Assembly (NCBI GenBank): GCA_947623755.1
Contig: CANQHB010000035.1
Coordinates: 1 to 7,997, forward strand
DNA length: 7,997 nt
From: an uncultured Bacilli bacterium
GTDB lineage: Bacteria; Bacillota_I; Bacilli_A; RF39; UBA660
Reading direction: 5' to 3'
Positions 1-6,081 of this stretch are shown here, piece by piece. Each line of letters starts with the position of its first letter. Position 1 is the first letter of the stretch. The position numbers and the translations under genes are program-made. The notes beneath the pieces are model-generated. The model was not told where the DNA came from. It worked only from the letters and a program-made list of their open reading frames with translations, and did not search any database.

Positions 1-729
1 ACATTAATTAATCCCCAACTGACATTTATTTATAAATTATATGAAGTTAGTGATGAAATTGTAGCTTATACTAGAAAAACTGAACAAGATAGTTCGAAAT
101 CCCGCAGTTTTAGAGAAGTAACTAGAGCTGGACAAAGTGGAATTAACCGAGTTACAGAAGAATATACCGTGACAAATGGCGAAAGAGAACAGGGAGTTGA
201 ACCAATTAAGATTGAGACAATTAGAGAAGTAATTGACCAAATAACGACCGTAGGAACACGTAATGATATTTATATTCCACCGGCTCCAGTCGATATAAGT
301 GGTGACTGGGGATGGCCTACCAATAGAGGTTATGTTATTACAAGTAGATGGGGCTGGCGTTGGGGTAAAATGCACCAAGGAATAGATATTTCAGGCGCTG
401 GTAACTTTGGTTCCCCAATATTTGCAGTGGCAGACGGGCGAGTAATTTATGTTTATAATGGCTGCCCAAGTCGCGGTAAAGGATATGGCGACCCTTGTGG
501 TGGAGGCATGGGTAATTCAATAATAATTGAACATGCTAATGGCTTTTATACGCGATATGCCCATCTTACCCAAACTATGAAAGTAAGTGTCGGACAAACA
601 GTTAGTCGAGGTCAACAAATAAGTACTATGGGTAATAGTGGTTCGTCAACAGGAGTGCATTTACATTTTGCGGTGGCTAAAGGTAGTCAAACGGCTTACT
701 TTGACCCAATGAGTTTATACGGAGTGTAA
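1..729 (+). CDS. G5 domain + M23 (LytM-type) peptidoglycan endopeptidase, 5' truncated
   Basis: The reading frame is open from base 1, so the start lies outside the window; 242 residues are visible. Residues about 16-87 look like a G5 domain (EVSDEIVAYTRKTE, then RAGQSGINRV, ending ITTVGTR), a module often found on wall-bound enzymes. Residues about 105-238 are an M23 peptidase domain: HQGID gives zinc ligands H125 and D129, and HLHF gives H220 and H222, so the active site is complete. The SSTGVHLHF and RYAHL blocks are typical. M23 enzymes cut peptide cross-bridges of peptidoglycan outside the membrane; a signal peptide or anchor should lie upstream. A GTG at 169 would begin inside the G5 domain, so it is not the start. 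The gene ends one base before walJ and is probably co-transcribed with it. The family call is firm; exact bond specificity cannot be read. Confidence 0.93.
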   Translation, partial: TLINPQLTFIYKLYEVSDEIVAYTRKTEQDSSKSRSFREVTRAGQSGINRVTEEYTVTNGEREQGVEPIKIETIREVIDQITTVGTRNDIYIPPAPVDISGDWGWPTNRGYVITSRWGWRWGKMHQGIDISGAGNFGSPIFAVADGRVIYVYNGCPSRGKGYGDPCGGGMGNSIIIEHANGFYTRYAHLTQTMKVSVGQTVSRGQQISTMGNSGSSTGVHLHFAVAKGSQTAYFDPMSLYGV

Positions 730-730
730 T

Positions 731-1495
731 ATGAAAGTATGTGTATTGGCGAGTGGTTCAGGGGGTAATTCTACCTATATTGAAACCGATAAATATAAAA
801 TATTAATTGATATTGGCAAAAATCGAAAATATATTGTAGATAAACTAGCAGAAATAGGAGTTGAGGCAGGAGATATTGATTATATTTTTATAAGTCATTT
901 ACATGATGACCATATTTCGGCGTTAAAAACTTTTATTAAAAAGTATCATCCAACTATAGTTATTTCTAAAGCAATGTTAAAAGAATTAACAGATTTAAAA
1001 GAATATGAACATGTGTTAGTTTATGAAGATGAAGTAATATTAGATGGCCTTCAAGTAAAGTGTATTCATTCAAGCCATGATGCGACTGATTCCAGAAATT
1101 TTGTCTTAGAAAGTGGAGCTAATTCGGTGGTGTATGTAACGGATACTGGGTATGTTAATCATAAAAATTTTAAATATTTACAAAATAAAGAAGTTTATTT
1201 ATTTGAAAGTAATCATGATATTGAGAAATTACAGCATGGTTCTTATCCGGATTGGCTAAAGAAAAGAGTCTTATCTGATTATGGACACTTAAGTAATAAT
1301 GCTAGTAGTGTGTATCTTTCCAAATTAATTGGGGATAAGACTAAAAAAATATATTTAATGCACTTATCAAAAGAAAATAATACCGAAGAATTAGCCTTAA
1401 ACGAAATTCGTAATGTATTTAAAACTTATGATATAAAGTTTCAAGATATTGCATGTGCTAAGGCTGACCAAATAAGTGAAGTGATTAGTTTATGA
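731..1495 (+). CDS. walJ: MBL-fold metallo-hydrolase, WalJ (YycJ) family
   Basis: This 254-residue protein, close to the ~264 of Bacillus WalJ, has the metallo-beta-lactamase motif HLHDDH at residues 56-61. The family-specific blocks follow: LASGSGGNSTYIET near the N-terminus, HDATDS (116-121), TDTGY (137-141), ESNHD (159-163) and GHLSN (185-189). All expected metal-binding positions appear present. WalJ proteins are encoded in the WalRK (YycFG) operon of Bacilli and have been linked to coordinating wall synthesis, division and replication; their substrate is not established, though a nuclease-like activity has been suggested. ATG at 731 is preceded by a GGAG-type ribosome site inside the end of the M23 gene. 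The stop overlaps the rlmH start (ATGA at 1492-1495), implying translational coupling. The walJ-rlmH order matches the Bacillus region, which supports the assignment. Confidence 0.9.
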   Translation: MKVCVLASGSGGNSTYIETDKYKILIDIGKNRKYIVDKLAEIGVEAGDIDYIFISHLHDDHISALKTFIKKYHPTIVISKAMLKELTDLKEYEHVLVYEDEVILDGLQVKCIHSSHDATDSRNFVLESGANSVVYVTDTGYVNHKNFKYLQNKEVYLFESNHDIEKLQHGSYPDWLKKRVLSDYGHLSNNASSVYLSKLIGDKTKKIYLMHLSKENNTEELALNEIRNVFKTYDIKFQDIACAKADQISEVISL

Positions 1496-1929
1496 TAAAG
1501 ATAATTTGTTTAGGAAAATTAAAAGAAGATTATTTAAATTTACTAGTGGAAGATTATTTAAAAAGAATTTTAAAATATCATAAAATAGAGATGATAGAAC
1601 TTAAAGATGAAAATGATTTAGGAAAAGAAGCGAGTAATATTGAAAAATATATTGGAGTAAATGATTATGTAGTAACTTTAGAAATAGAAGGAAAAAGTTA
1701 TACAAGTCTAGAATTTGCTCAAATGCTTGATAAAACATTTATTAATTATAGTACGATAACATTTATTATTGGCTCTTCTTTAGGATTAGATGAAAAAATT
1801 AAGAATTTAAGTAATTTAAAATTGTCTTTTTCGAAACTTACTTTTCCGCATGGTTTATTTAGAGGAATATTATTAGAACAAATATATCGGGCATTTAAAA
1901 TAAATAATCATGAAACATATCATAAATAG
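1492..1929 (+). CDS. rlmH: 23S rRNA pseudouridine-1915 N3-methyltransferase RlmH
   Basis: This is a 145-residue SPOUT-class methyltransferase, slightly short of the usual ~155-159. RlmH uses S-adenosylmethionine to methylate N3 of pseudouridine 1915 (E. coli numbering) in helix 69 of 23S rRNA on the assembled 70S ribosome. Visible signatures are LEIEGKSYTSLEFA (63-76), the cofactor-binding loop FIIGSSLGLD (91-100), FPHGLFRGILLEQIYRAF (118-135) and the conserved C-terminal YHK (143-145), so the protein is complete. The loop reads GSSLG where most family members have GGSxG, and FPHG replaces the common FPHQ; both are mild departures. The start overlaps the walJ stop by four bases and has no strong ribosome site of its own, so translation is probably coupled. 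Its stop TAG at 1927-1929 overlaps the AGGAGG of the next gene. Confidence 0.95.
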   Translation: MIKIICLGKLKEDYLNLLVEDYLKRILKYHKIEMIELKDENDLGKEASNIEKYIGVNDYVVTLEIEGKSYTSLEFAQMLDKTFINYSTITFIIGSSLGLDEKIKNLSNLKLSFSKLTFPHGLFRGILLEQIYRAFKINNHETYHK

Positions 1930-1941
1930 GAGGTAAACTTG
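1928..1941 (+). promoter_or_regulatory. ribosome binding site fixing a TTG start
   Basis: AGGAGG (1928-1933), overlapping the rlmH stop, lies five bases before TTG (1939-1941). This is the strongest ribosome site in the window and decides the start of the 422-residue gene; a strong site paired with a weak start codon may balance output. Confidence 0.85.
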
Positions 1942-3207
1942 AATTTAACTAATTTAAATAAAATATTAAGAAATAAATTAATGTCATCTAAAGCAGAGCT
2001 AAATTACTTAGAAGAAATGATTAATTTTTATGAAAAAATAAGACAGGATTTTGAAGAAGGTAAAGTTAACAAAAACGGAGCTTTATATTTACAAAGAAAA
2101 TATCAAATGGATGTTACGAAATATAATTTAGGACAGGCATTAGGAATTATTTTTTCTGGTTTATTTGTAGTGAAAACTCAAAAAGAAAAACAGCAAGAAC
2201 AAATAGATAAAATTAAATTTATTTTGAATTGTTTAAAGTATAAACAAGTAATTTCGGTGCCTTTAATGGATTATTTAAGAACAATTTTAGCCGAGGAAAA
2301 TATTGAAAATGTCGACTTAATTAATATAATGGAACAAATTAAAATTCATAATGCTAAGTGTGTTGTTAAAGATAAAAAAATGCAAAGTAAAGATTTATTT
2401 TTAATTATTAATATGGTTAATCAAGGTTTTGAAGATATTAAATTAAAAGATAATGCGAATAAAGAAAAATTAGAGATGGTCGCAAAGAAAACAATTAATT
2501 TAATTGATTCGATAAGATTAGATGAAGTAAAAAATATGATTAATTTAGATAGTATTTATAGTAGTAAAGATTTAAAGTATCTTTATAGTTTAATATTAAG
2601 ATATTATCAAGAAAAGATTATTGATTTAATTGAAATTTTAAAACAAGAAGAGTTTTATTTCGATATTGCTATTTTACAAGAAATAAAAGAAGAATATAAA
2701 GTTTTATATCAAAAATATATGTTGGTAAGAAATATGTTAGATGGAATAGTAAAAAATGATTATGATGAAGAAATGGACGCCGAAGAAGATTTAGAAGAAA
2801 TTAAAGATAATAAAGAAATAAAATTATATTATGCAAGTAATAGTGATGAGGCAACAAAATGTTACTTTGTAAAAGATTTAGAAAATATAAGAGAAGAAGC
2901 TTTAGCTCATACTTTGATATTATTAGAAGATTTTAAAATGGGAAAGATGAATAAATTTAAAAACTTAGCTAATTTAAAAAGTTTTGGAGAGCTAAAAGAT
3001 GACCAGATAAGAATTGTTTTAAAAATATTAGATAATAATTGTTATGCCGTAATGGGAGTATTTATTAAGAAAAGTGATAATGATAGAGTACAATATGTAA
3101 ATATGACTAAAAGGCCAATTTTGAACAATGATGATAATTATAGCTTAGAAGTAGAAAACTATTATAAAGATTATATTCTGCAAAATCAAAGAAAAGGTTC
3201 AAGATAA
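1939..3207 (+). CDS. uncharacterised charged helical protein with possible C-terminal RelE-like fold
   Basis: I do not recognise this 422-residue protein. The start is TTG, chosen because a full AGGAGG (1928-1933) sits five bases upstream; the next ATG (1981) has no such site. It lies 9 bases after rlmH and 19 before ung, within the same run of genes. Residues 1-270 are Lys/Glu/Ile-rich and look almost entirely helical, with coiled-coil-like stretches (15-40, 80-100, 225-262). A short hydrophobic patch (about 64-79) is too short for a confident membrane helix. An acidic linker follows (273-291, EEMDAEEDLEE). Residues about 295-395 change character: FKNLANLKSFGELKDD, IRIVLKIL, YAVMGVFIKKSDND and a final KRP resemble the strand order and 'FxKK' end of RelE/HigB-type proteins. 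That fold match is inference by eye. No signal peptide is visible; a cytoplasmic location is likely. Confidence 0.85.
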   Translation: MNLTNLNKILRNKLMSSKAELNYLEEMINFYEKIRQDFEEGKVNKNGALYLQRKYQMDVTKYNLGQALGIIFSGLFVVKTQKEKQQEQIDKIKFILNCLKYKQVISVPLMDYLRTILAEENIENVDLINIMEQIKIHNAKCVVKDKKMQSKDLFLIINMVNQGFEDIKLKDNANKEKLEMVAKKTINLIDSIRLDEVKNMINLDSIYSSKDLKYLYSLILRYYQEKIIDLIEILKQEEFYFDIAILQEIKEEYKVLYQKYMLVRNMLDGIVKNDYDEEMDAEEDLEEIKDNKEIKLYYASNSDEATKCYFVKDLENIREEALAHTLILLEDFKMGKMNKFKNLANLKSFGELKDDQIRIVLKILDNNCYAVMGVFIKKSDNDRVQYVNMTKRPILNNDDNYSLEVENYYKDYILQNQRKGSR

Positions 3208-3226
3208 AAACTAAGGAAGTGGAAAA

Positions 3227-3886
3227 ATGATTGGTAATGACTGGGATGAAAAACTAAGAATAATTTGGGAAAGTGAAGGATTTAGAAAATTTTATCATAT
3301 CGTGGAAGAAGAATATAAGAATAAAACTATTTATCCGCCTAAAGACCATATTTTTGAAGCCTTAAAATTAACAAGTTATAAAGACACAAGAGTCGTAATT
3401 GTGGGACAAGACCCATATCATGGGGAAGGAGAGGCTCATGGGCTTTCTTTTTCCGTGCAAAAGGGAGTAAAAGTGCCACCATCTCTTCAAAATATTTATA
3501 AAGAACTTTATGATGATTTGGGAATACCACCTAAAAATGATGGGGATTTAACGAATTGGGCTAAAAGTGGCGTATTGCTTCTTAATGCAGTTTTAACGGT
3601 CGTCAAAGATACACCGGCTAGTCATCGCAATTTAGGTTGGGAAAGACTTACAGATTATATAATTAGGCTTTTAAATGAAAAAGAAGAACCAGTAGTCTTT
3701 ATTTTATGGGGAAATTTTGCGAAAGAAAAAGCTCGGTTTATCACAAATCCGAAACATTTAATTTTAACTAGTCCTCATCCTAGTCCTTTTTCCGCAAGAT
3801 ATGGCTTTTTTGGGTCTAAACCTTTTAGTAAAACCAATGAATTTTTAAAAAAGAATGGCTTACCAGAAATAGATTGGAGCCTTTAA
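3227..3886 (+). CDS. ung: uracil-DNA glycosylase, family 1
   Basis: This 219-residue protein is full length for family 1. It excises uracil arising in DNA from cytosine deamination or dUMP incorporation, beginning base-excision repair. Key features are GQDPYH (60-65) with the water-activating D62, HGLSFSV with the uracil-stacking F75, LLLN with the uracil-contacting N120, and HPSPFSARYGFFGSKPFSKTN (184-204) containing the catalytic H184 and the DNA-intercalation loop. The C-terminal INWxL-type ending is IDWSL. ATG 3227 is preceded by AAGGAAG (3213-3219) at seven bases' spacing. It lies 19 bases after the unknown gene and is probably the last gene of the walJ-rlmH run. The next gene is on the opposite strand and converges with only nine bases between stops; no clear + strand terminator follows. 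Confidence 0.97.
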   Translation: MIGNDWDEKLRIIWESEGFRKFYHIVEEEYKNKTIYPPKDHIFEALKLTSYKDTRVVIVGQDPYHGEGEAHGLSFSVQKGVKVPPSLQNIYKELYDDLGIPPKNDGDLTNWAKSGVLLLNAVLTVVKDTPASHRNLGWERLTDYIIRLLNEKEEPVVFILWGNFAKEKARFITNPKHLILTSPHPSPFSARYGFFGSKPFSKTNEFLKKNGLPEIDWSL

Positions 3887-3890
3887 AAAA

Positions 3891-3913
3891 GACGACTATA
3901 TTTTAAAGTCGTC
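3891..3913 (-). terminator. terminator of the lemA-like gene, containing its stop codon
   Basis: GACGACT and AGTCGTC form a seven-base-pair stem with a nine-base loop. On the - strand it is followed by six T (3890-3885). The 5' arm is made of the gene's last Asp-Asp codons, and the stop (3898-3896) straddles the loop and 3' arm. On the + strand no T-run follows, so it is a poor terminator for ung. Confidence 0.75.
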
Positions 3914-4438
3914 GATTATTTCATCATCCATATCTTTGCCATCAAAGAATAATTTAATTTTAAAATGATGGATATGAGCAATAACATTAGTGGGGAAACG
4001 TCTTATAAGAGCATTTTCTAAACTAGTGTTTTTATTATAGTAATTTTTGGTCGCACATAGTTTTTCATCTAATCTTTTAATTTTTTCAATTTCTTTATTT
4101 AAGTCTTCATCTTTATCTAAGTTTAAATCTTCTTGCATTTTTAAAATTAAAGTGAATCCTTCACTGAGTTTGCGGTCCATATCAAAGTTGGAAATATTCA
4201 TTTTACTTAGTTTTTCATATTCTTTAAAATAATTTTTATCACTTTTCATATGACTTTTTAAAGTGTTACTAATCCGGATTAAAGAATCGTATTTTAAACG
4301 AAGGTTTTCATCAATTATGGCCTCGGCTTCGTTTATTTTGGTTTTTAAGTCATTAAGATTATTAAAAGAAATAATGTAGTAAATACCTCCTAAACAAATT
4401 ATAATTACAATAATTAAAAAGATTGAAAAGAATGTCAT
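3896..4438 (-). CDS. divergent LemA-family membrane protein
   Basis: The protein has 180 residues. One N-terminal membrane helix (about 3-24) is followed by a helical soluble domain. LemA hallmarks are FNNLNDLKTKINEAEAIID after the helix (25-43), then LRLKYDSLIRI (46-56, the family's 'LkrR.dLip' segment), and at the C-terminus ATKNYYNKN (129-137) and RRFPTNVIAHIHHF (146-159), matching the family's 'aRxxYN...fPxxxxA' block. LemA proteins are single-pass membrane proteins of unknown role, with the soluble part typically outside. The middle (65-125) is poorly conserved and very acidic/basic. ATG at 4438 is preferred over an in-frame GTG at 4447, because TAGGTGA (4450-4444) lies five bases before the ATG and would overlap the GTG. 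It converges on ung and diverges from the zinc-ribbon membrane gene. An EzrA-like identity was considered but fits less well. Confidence 0.8.
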   Translation of the reverse strand: MTFFSIFLIIVIIICLGGIYYIISFNNLNDLKTKINEAEAIIDENLRLKYDSLIRISNTLKSHMKSDKNYFKEYEKLSKMNISNFDMDRKLSEGFTLILKMQEDLNLDKDEDLNKEIEKIKRLDEKLCATKNYYNKNTSLENALIRRFPTNVIAHIHHFKIKLFFDGKDMDDEIIDDFKI

Positions 4439-4455
4439 AAGTATCACCTACTATA

Positions 4456-4464
4456 AGTATAACA
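4456..4464 (-). promoter_or_regulatory. extended -10 promoter of the lemA-like gene
   Basis: Read on the - strand, this is TGTTATACT, an extended -10 (TGn + TATACT). The hexamer 17 bases further upstream (TTTAAT, 4484-4479) is a poor -35, consistent with reliance on the TG extension. The -10 ends only five bases before the ribosome site, so the leader would be about a dozen bases. Confidence 0.6.
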
Positions 4465-4492
4465 TAAAATAAATAAAAATTAAATTCCAAAC

Positions 4493-4521
4493 TTGACATT
4501 ATTTTTATTAATGAATATAAT
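4493..4521 (+). promoter_or_regulatory. consensus SigA promoter of the zinc-ribbon membrane gene
   Basis: TTGACA (4493-4498), a 17-base spacer, and TATAAT (4516-4521) match the vegetative consensus exactly. The predicted transcript start near 4528 leaves a leader of about 19 bases carrying AAGGAG. It is back-to-back with the lemA-like promoter. Confidence 0.9.
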
Positions 4522-4546
4522 TAATATAGAAAAGGAAGGAGAAATT

Positions 4547-5038
4547 ATGGAAGTTTTAAAAAAGTATATTAAGCTAATTGGTTTTATTGGTTGTGCAATA
4601 ATGATTGTGGGAAATTTTTTACCATTTGTTACTGCTAAGGCTAGTGTGTTAGGAGTACATGCTTCAGAATCTCAAACTTTGTTTACGGGAGAAAATGTAA
4701 TTTTAGGAATTATTGCATTAGTTATTGAAATAGTACTAATTTTAATGATTAGAGCTGATAAAAAGAAACTTACTTTAATACCAGTAGGAATTATGTTAGT
4801 CTTTTTACTTATTTGCAAAAGTTCTTATGCGGAGGCTGACGTAGGATTTGCTAGTGTTAAGTTTGGACTTGGATTTTATGCTATATTAGTTGGTTCTATT
4901 ATGTGTATTGTTTATGCTTTTGTAAATGGTAATAATGAACCCAAAAAAGTAGCTAATGAGACCAAGTTCTGTCCGAAATGTGGAGCAAAGGTTGCCAAAA
5001 GTGCAAAGTTTTGCAATAACTGTGGAGAGGAATGTTAA
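4547..5038 (+). CDS. four-helix membrane protein with C-terminal zinc ribbon
   Basis: This is a 163-residue protein. Four hydrophobic segments are visible at about 8-29, 50-68, 74-90 and 106-126, with charged or polar loops between. The cytoplasmic-looking tail carries a zinc ribbon with two knuckles, CPKC (142-145) and CNNC (156-159), in the common 'FCPKCGAK...KFCNNCGEEC' style. Such short zinc-ribbon membrane proteins are frequent in Firmicutes and generally unassigned; the ribbon may bind another protein. The function is unknown. The start is ATG 4547, with AAGGAG (4536-4541) five bases upstream. The frame also opens at a TTG at 4493, but that TTG is part of the -35 element of the gene's own promoter, so it lies upstream of the likely transcript start. 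A short terminator follows the stop. Confidence 0.85.
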   Translation: MEVLKKYIKLIGFIGCAIMIVGNFLPFVTAKASVLGVHASESQTLFTGENVILGIIALVIEIVLILMIRADKKKLTLIPVGIMLVFLLICKSSYAEADVGFASVKFGLGFYAILVGSIMCIVYAFVNGNNEPKKVANETKFCPKCGAKVAKSAKFCNNCGEEC

Positions 5039-5040
5039 TT

Positions 5041-5064
5041 AACTAGATTTAATCTAGTTTTTTT
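5041..5064 (+). terminator. weak terminator between zinc-ribbon gene and MBL hydrolase
   Basis: AACTAGA (5041-5047) and TCTAGTT (5053-5059) pair around a five-base loop, followed by five more T (5060-5064). The stem has only two G-C pairs. The hydrolase ribosome site begins two bases after the T-run, so partial readthrough may supply that gene. Confidence 0.7.
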
Positions 5065-5078
5065 AAAGGATGAAGAAT

Positions 5079-5579
5079 ATGGTAATTAAAACTTTAGTAT
5101 TAGGAGAACTTAGAACTAATTGTTATATTGTGGTAAAGGGTGGGGAGTGTTTAATAATAGACCCCGCTAGTGATGCCCCAAAAATTATCGAGGAATGCCA
5201 AAATTATAGGGTTGTAGCAATATTGGTTACTCATCATCATTTCGACCATGTTTTAGCGTTAGAAGAATTAGAGGAATATTATCATTTAAAGCATAATGTT
5301 TTTAAAGATAAGATGGGGTATCAAGTTATAAAGACACCAGGACATGCTGCGGATTGTTTAACTTTTTATTTTGCCGAAGATAAAGTTATGTTTACAGGCG
5401 ATTTTATTTTTTATCATACTTGTGGAAGGTGTGATTTGGAAACTTCGAATGAAAAAGATATGCGTCAAAGTTTAGAAATGATGAAAAAATATCCCGATGA
5501 TATTGTAATTTATCCGGGACATGGAAGTAAAACTAATTTAGGAGAAGAAAAAAAGTTTTTTGATAGTTACTTCGCCTAG
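5079..5579 (+). CDS. compact MBL-fold hydrolase, YqgX / glyoxalase II-like
   Basis: This 166-residue metallo-beta-lactamase-fold protein resembles the hydroxyacylglutathione hydrolase-like (YqgX) group. It opens with LVLGELRTNCYIV, typical of that group. Metal ligands are complete: H52, H54, D56 and H57 in THHHFDH, H89 in TPGHAADC, D108 in FTGDF, and H148 in YPGHGSKT; GRCDL (116-120) matches the usual GRTDL. Relatives are about 200-215 residues; here H57 to H89 is only 31 residues apart, so a block of roughly 35-40 residues usually found between them is absent. Substrates of this group are thioesters such as acylated small thiols, or unknown. The start is put at ATG 5079 because AAGGA (5066-5070) is eight bases upstream; the in-frame ATG at 5070 would overlap it. 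A weak terminator just upstream separates it from the zinc-ribbon gene. Confidence 0.9.
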   Translation: MVIKTLVLGELRTNCYIVVKGGECLIIDPASDAPKIIEECQNYRVVAILVTHHHFDHVLALEELEEYYHLKHNVFKDKMGYQVIKTPGHAADCLTFYFAEDKVMFTGDFIFYHTCGRCDLETSNEKDMRQSLEMMKKYPDDIVIYPGHGSKTNLGEEKKFFDSYFA

Positions 5580-5588
5580 AAAAAAGAA

Positions 5589-5617
5589 AAATGCACAAAT
5601 TTTAAGTAGGTGCATTT
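5589..5617. terminator. bidirectional terminator between MBL hydrolase and gerQ
   Basis: AAATGCAC (5589-5596) and GTGCATTT (5610-5617) form an eight-base-pair stem with a 13-base loop. A long T-run follows on the + strand (5619-5627), and T-rich sequence follows on the - strand (TTCTTTTTT), so it can serve both convergent genes. Confidence 0.85.
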
Positions 5618-5625
5618 ATTTTTTT

Positions 5626-5982
5626 TTATGAAAAATTTTTTTCAGAATAATCGTGACTGTAATTGATACGTTCTTCAAAAACAACATAATTAAGATAAAT
5701 CATGCGCAGTAAGTACCATTCGCCAGTTTTAGGGTCGCTCATGATTAAATGGTCACGGCCGGCTTCTTCAATTACGCCATCATATATTTTATCACGCCAT
5801 TCGTTAGAGTCGGGATAAGAATAGTAGGCTTTTACTTTTTTGCCTTTGTTAAGTCGTAAAATGTTTTCAATGTAACTTTGTTCCATCGGAAGACTAGTCG
5901 TGCTAAAATTGATATTACCGGGTGGGCTTTCTAAAGTTGTATTGGTAGGAAAAGTAGGATTACTAAAGAAATTACCATTCAT
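5626..5982 (-). CDS. gerQ: spore coat protein GerQ
   Basis: This 118-residue protein carries the highly conserved GerQ core: LPMEQSYIENILRLNKGK (31-48), EWRDKIYDGVIEEAGRDH (61-78), then SDPKTGEWYLLRMIYLNYV (82-100) and FEERINYSHDY (102-112). In Bacillus subtilis, GerQ is a mother-cell-made coat protein needed to localise the germination hydrolase CwlJ, and transglutaminase Tgl cross-links it through N-terminal lysines. The protein is shorter than B. subtilis GerQ (181 residues). Its N-terminal arm is brief, rich in Asn, Thr, Pro and Phe, and contains no lysine before residue 46. ATG 5982 has GAGGTGA (5996-5990) seven bases upstream. A SigE-like promoter lies immediately upstream, as expected for gerQ. 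No cwlJ is adjacent. The gene stands alone, with a terminator shared with the preceding hydrolase gene. Confidence 0.95.
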   Translation of the reverse strand: MNGNFFSNPTFPTNTTLESPPGNINFSTTSLPMEQSYIENILRLNKGKKVKAYYSYPDSNEWRDKIYDGVIEEAGRDHLIMSDPKTGEWYLLRMIYLNYVVFEERINYSHDYSEKNFS

Positions 5983-6001
5983 TTTATTTTCACCTCGAAA
6001 A

Positions 6002-6030
6002 AATATATGATATTTTGGAAAGAATTATGT
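6002..6030 (-). promoter_or_regulatory. SigE-like (mother-cell) promoter of gerQ
   Basis: On the - strand, ACATAAT (6030-6024), a 14-base spacer and CATATATT (6009-6002) resemble the Bacillus SigE pattern (KMATATT, 14-15 bases, CATACAHT), with 5 of 7 and 7 of 8 positions matching. B. subtilis gerQ is known to be SigE-dependent. The -10 ends five bases before the ribosome site, giving a very short leader. Confidence 0.6.
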
Positions 6031-6058
6031 TGACATTTCGCTAAATTAAATTTATTAT
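6030..6058 (+). promoter_or_regulatory. SigA promoter of yitT-family gene
   Basis: TTGACA (6030-6035), a 17-base spacer, and TATTAT (6053-6058) match the vegetative consensus at 11 of 12 positions. Base 6030 is shared with the -35 element of the divergent gerQ promoter. The expected leader is about 17 bases. Confidence 0.8.
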
Positions 6059-6081
6059 TTTAATAGAAGGGTAGATAAATA

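Noticed and set aside
169..171. GTG start for the M23 peptidase
   Set aside because: The frame is open to base 1 and the upstream residues complete a G5 domain; no ribosome site precedes the GTG.
37..520. - strand open frames opposite the M23 gene
   Set aside because: They are shadows of a well-supported + strand coding region, with no promoter, ribosome site or recognisable product.
1487..1499. Mycoplasma-type code with TGA as tryptophan
   Set aside because: walJ ends TGA TAA, so this site alone cannot decide, but every tryptophan codon seen is TGG and no reading frame contains TGA, unlike what an AT-rich code-4 genome would show.
4047..4232. + strand open frame within the lemA-like gene
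   Set aside because: It is the antisense shadow of a gene with clear family motifs; it has no ribosome site and a low-complexity Ser/Leu/Phe composition.
4439..4447. GTG start at 4447 for the lemA-like gene
   Set aside because: The GTG overlaps the ribosome site that is correctly spaced for ATG 4438.
4493..4546. TTG start at 4493 for the zinc-ribbon protein, adding 18 residues
   Set aside because: That TTG is the first half of a perfect -35 element, upstream of the predicted transcript start, while ATG 4547 has a well-spaced AAGGAG.
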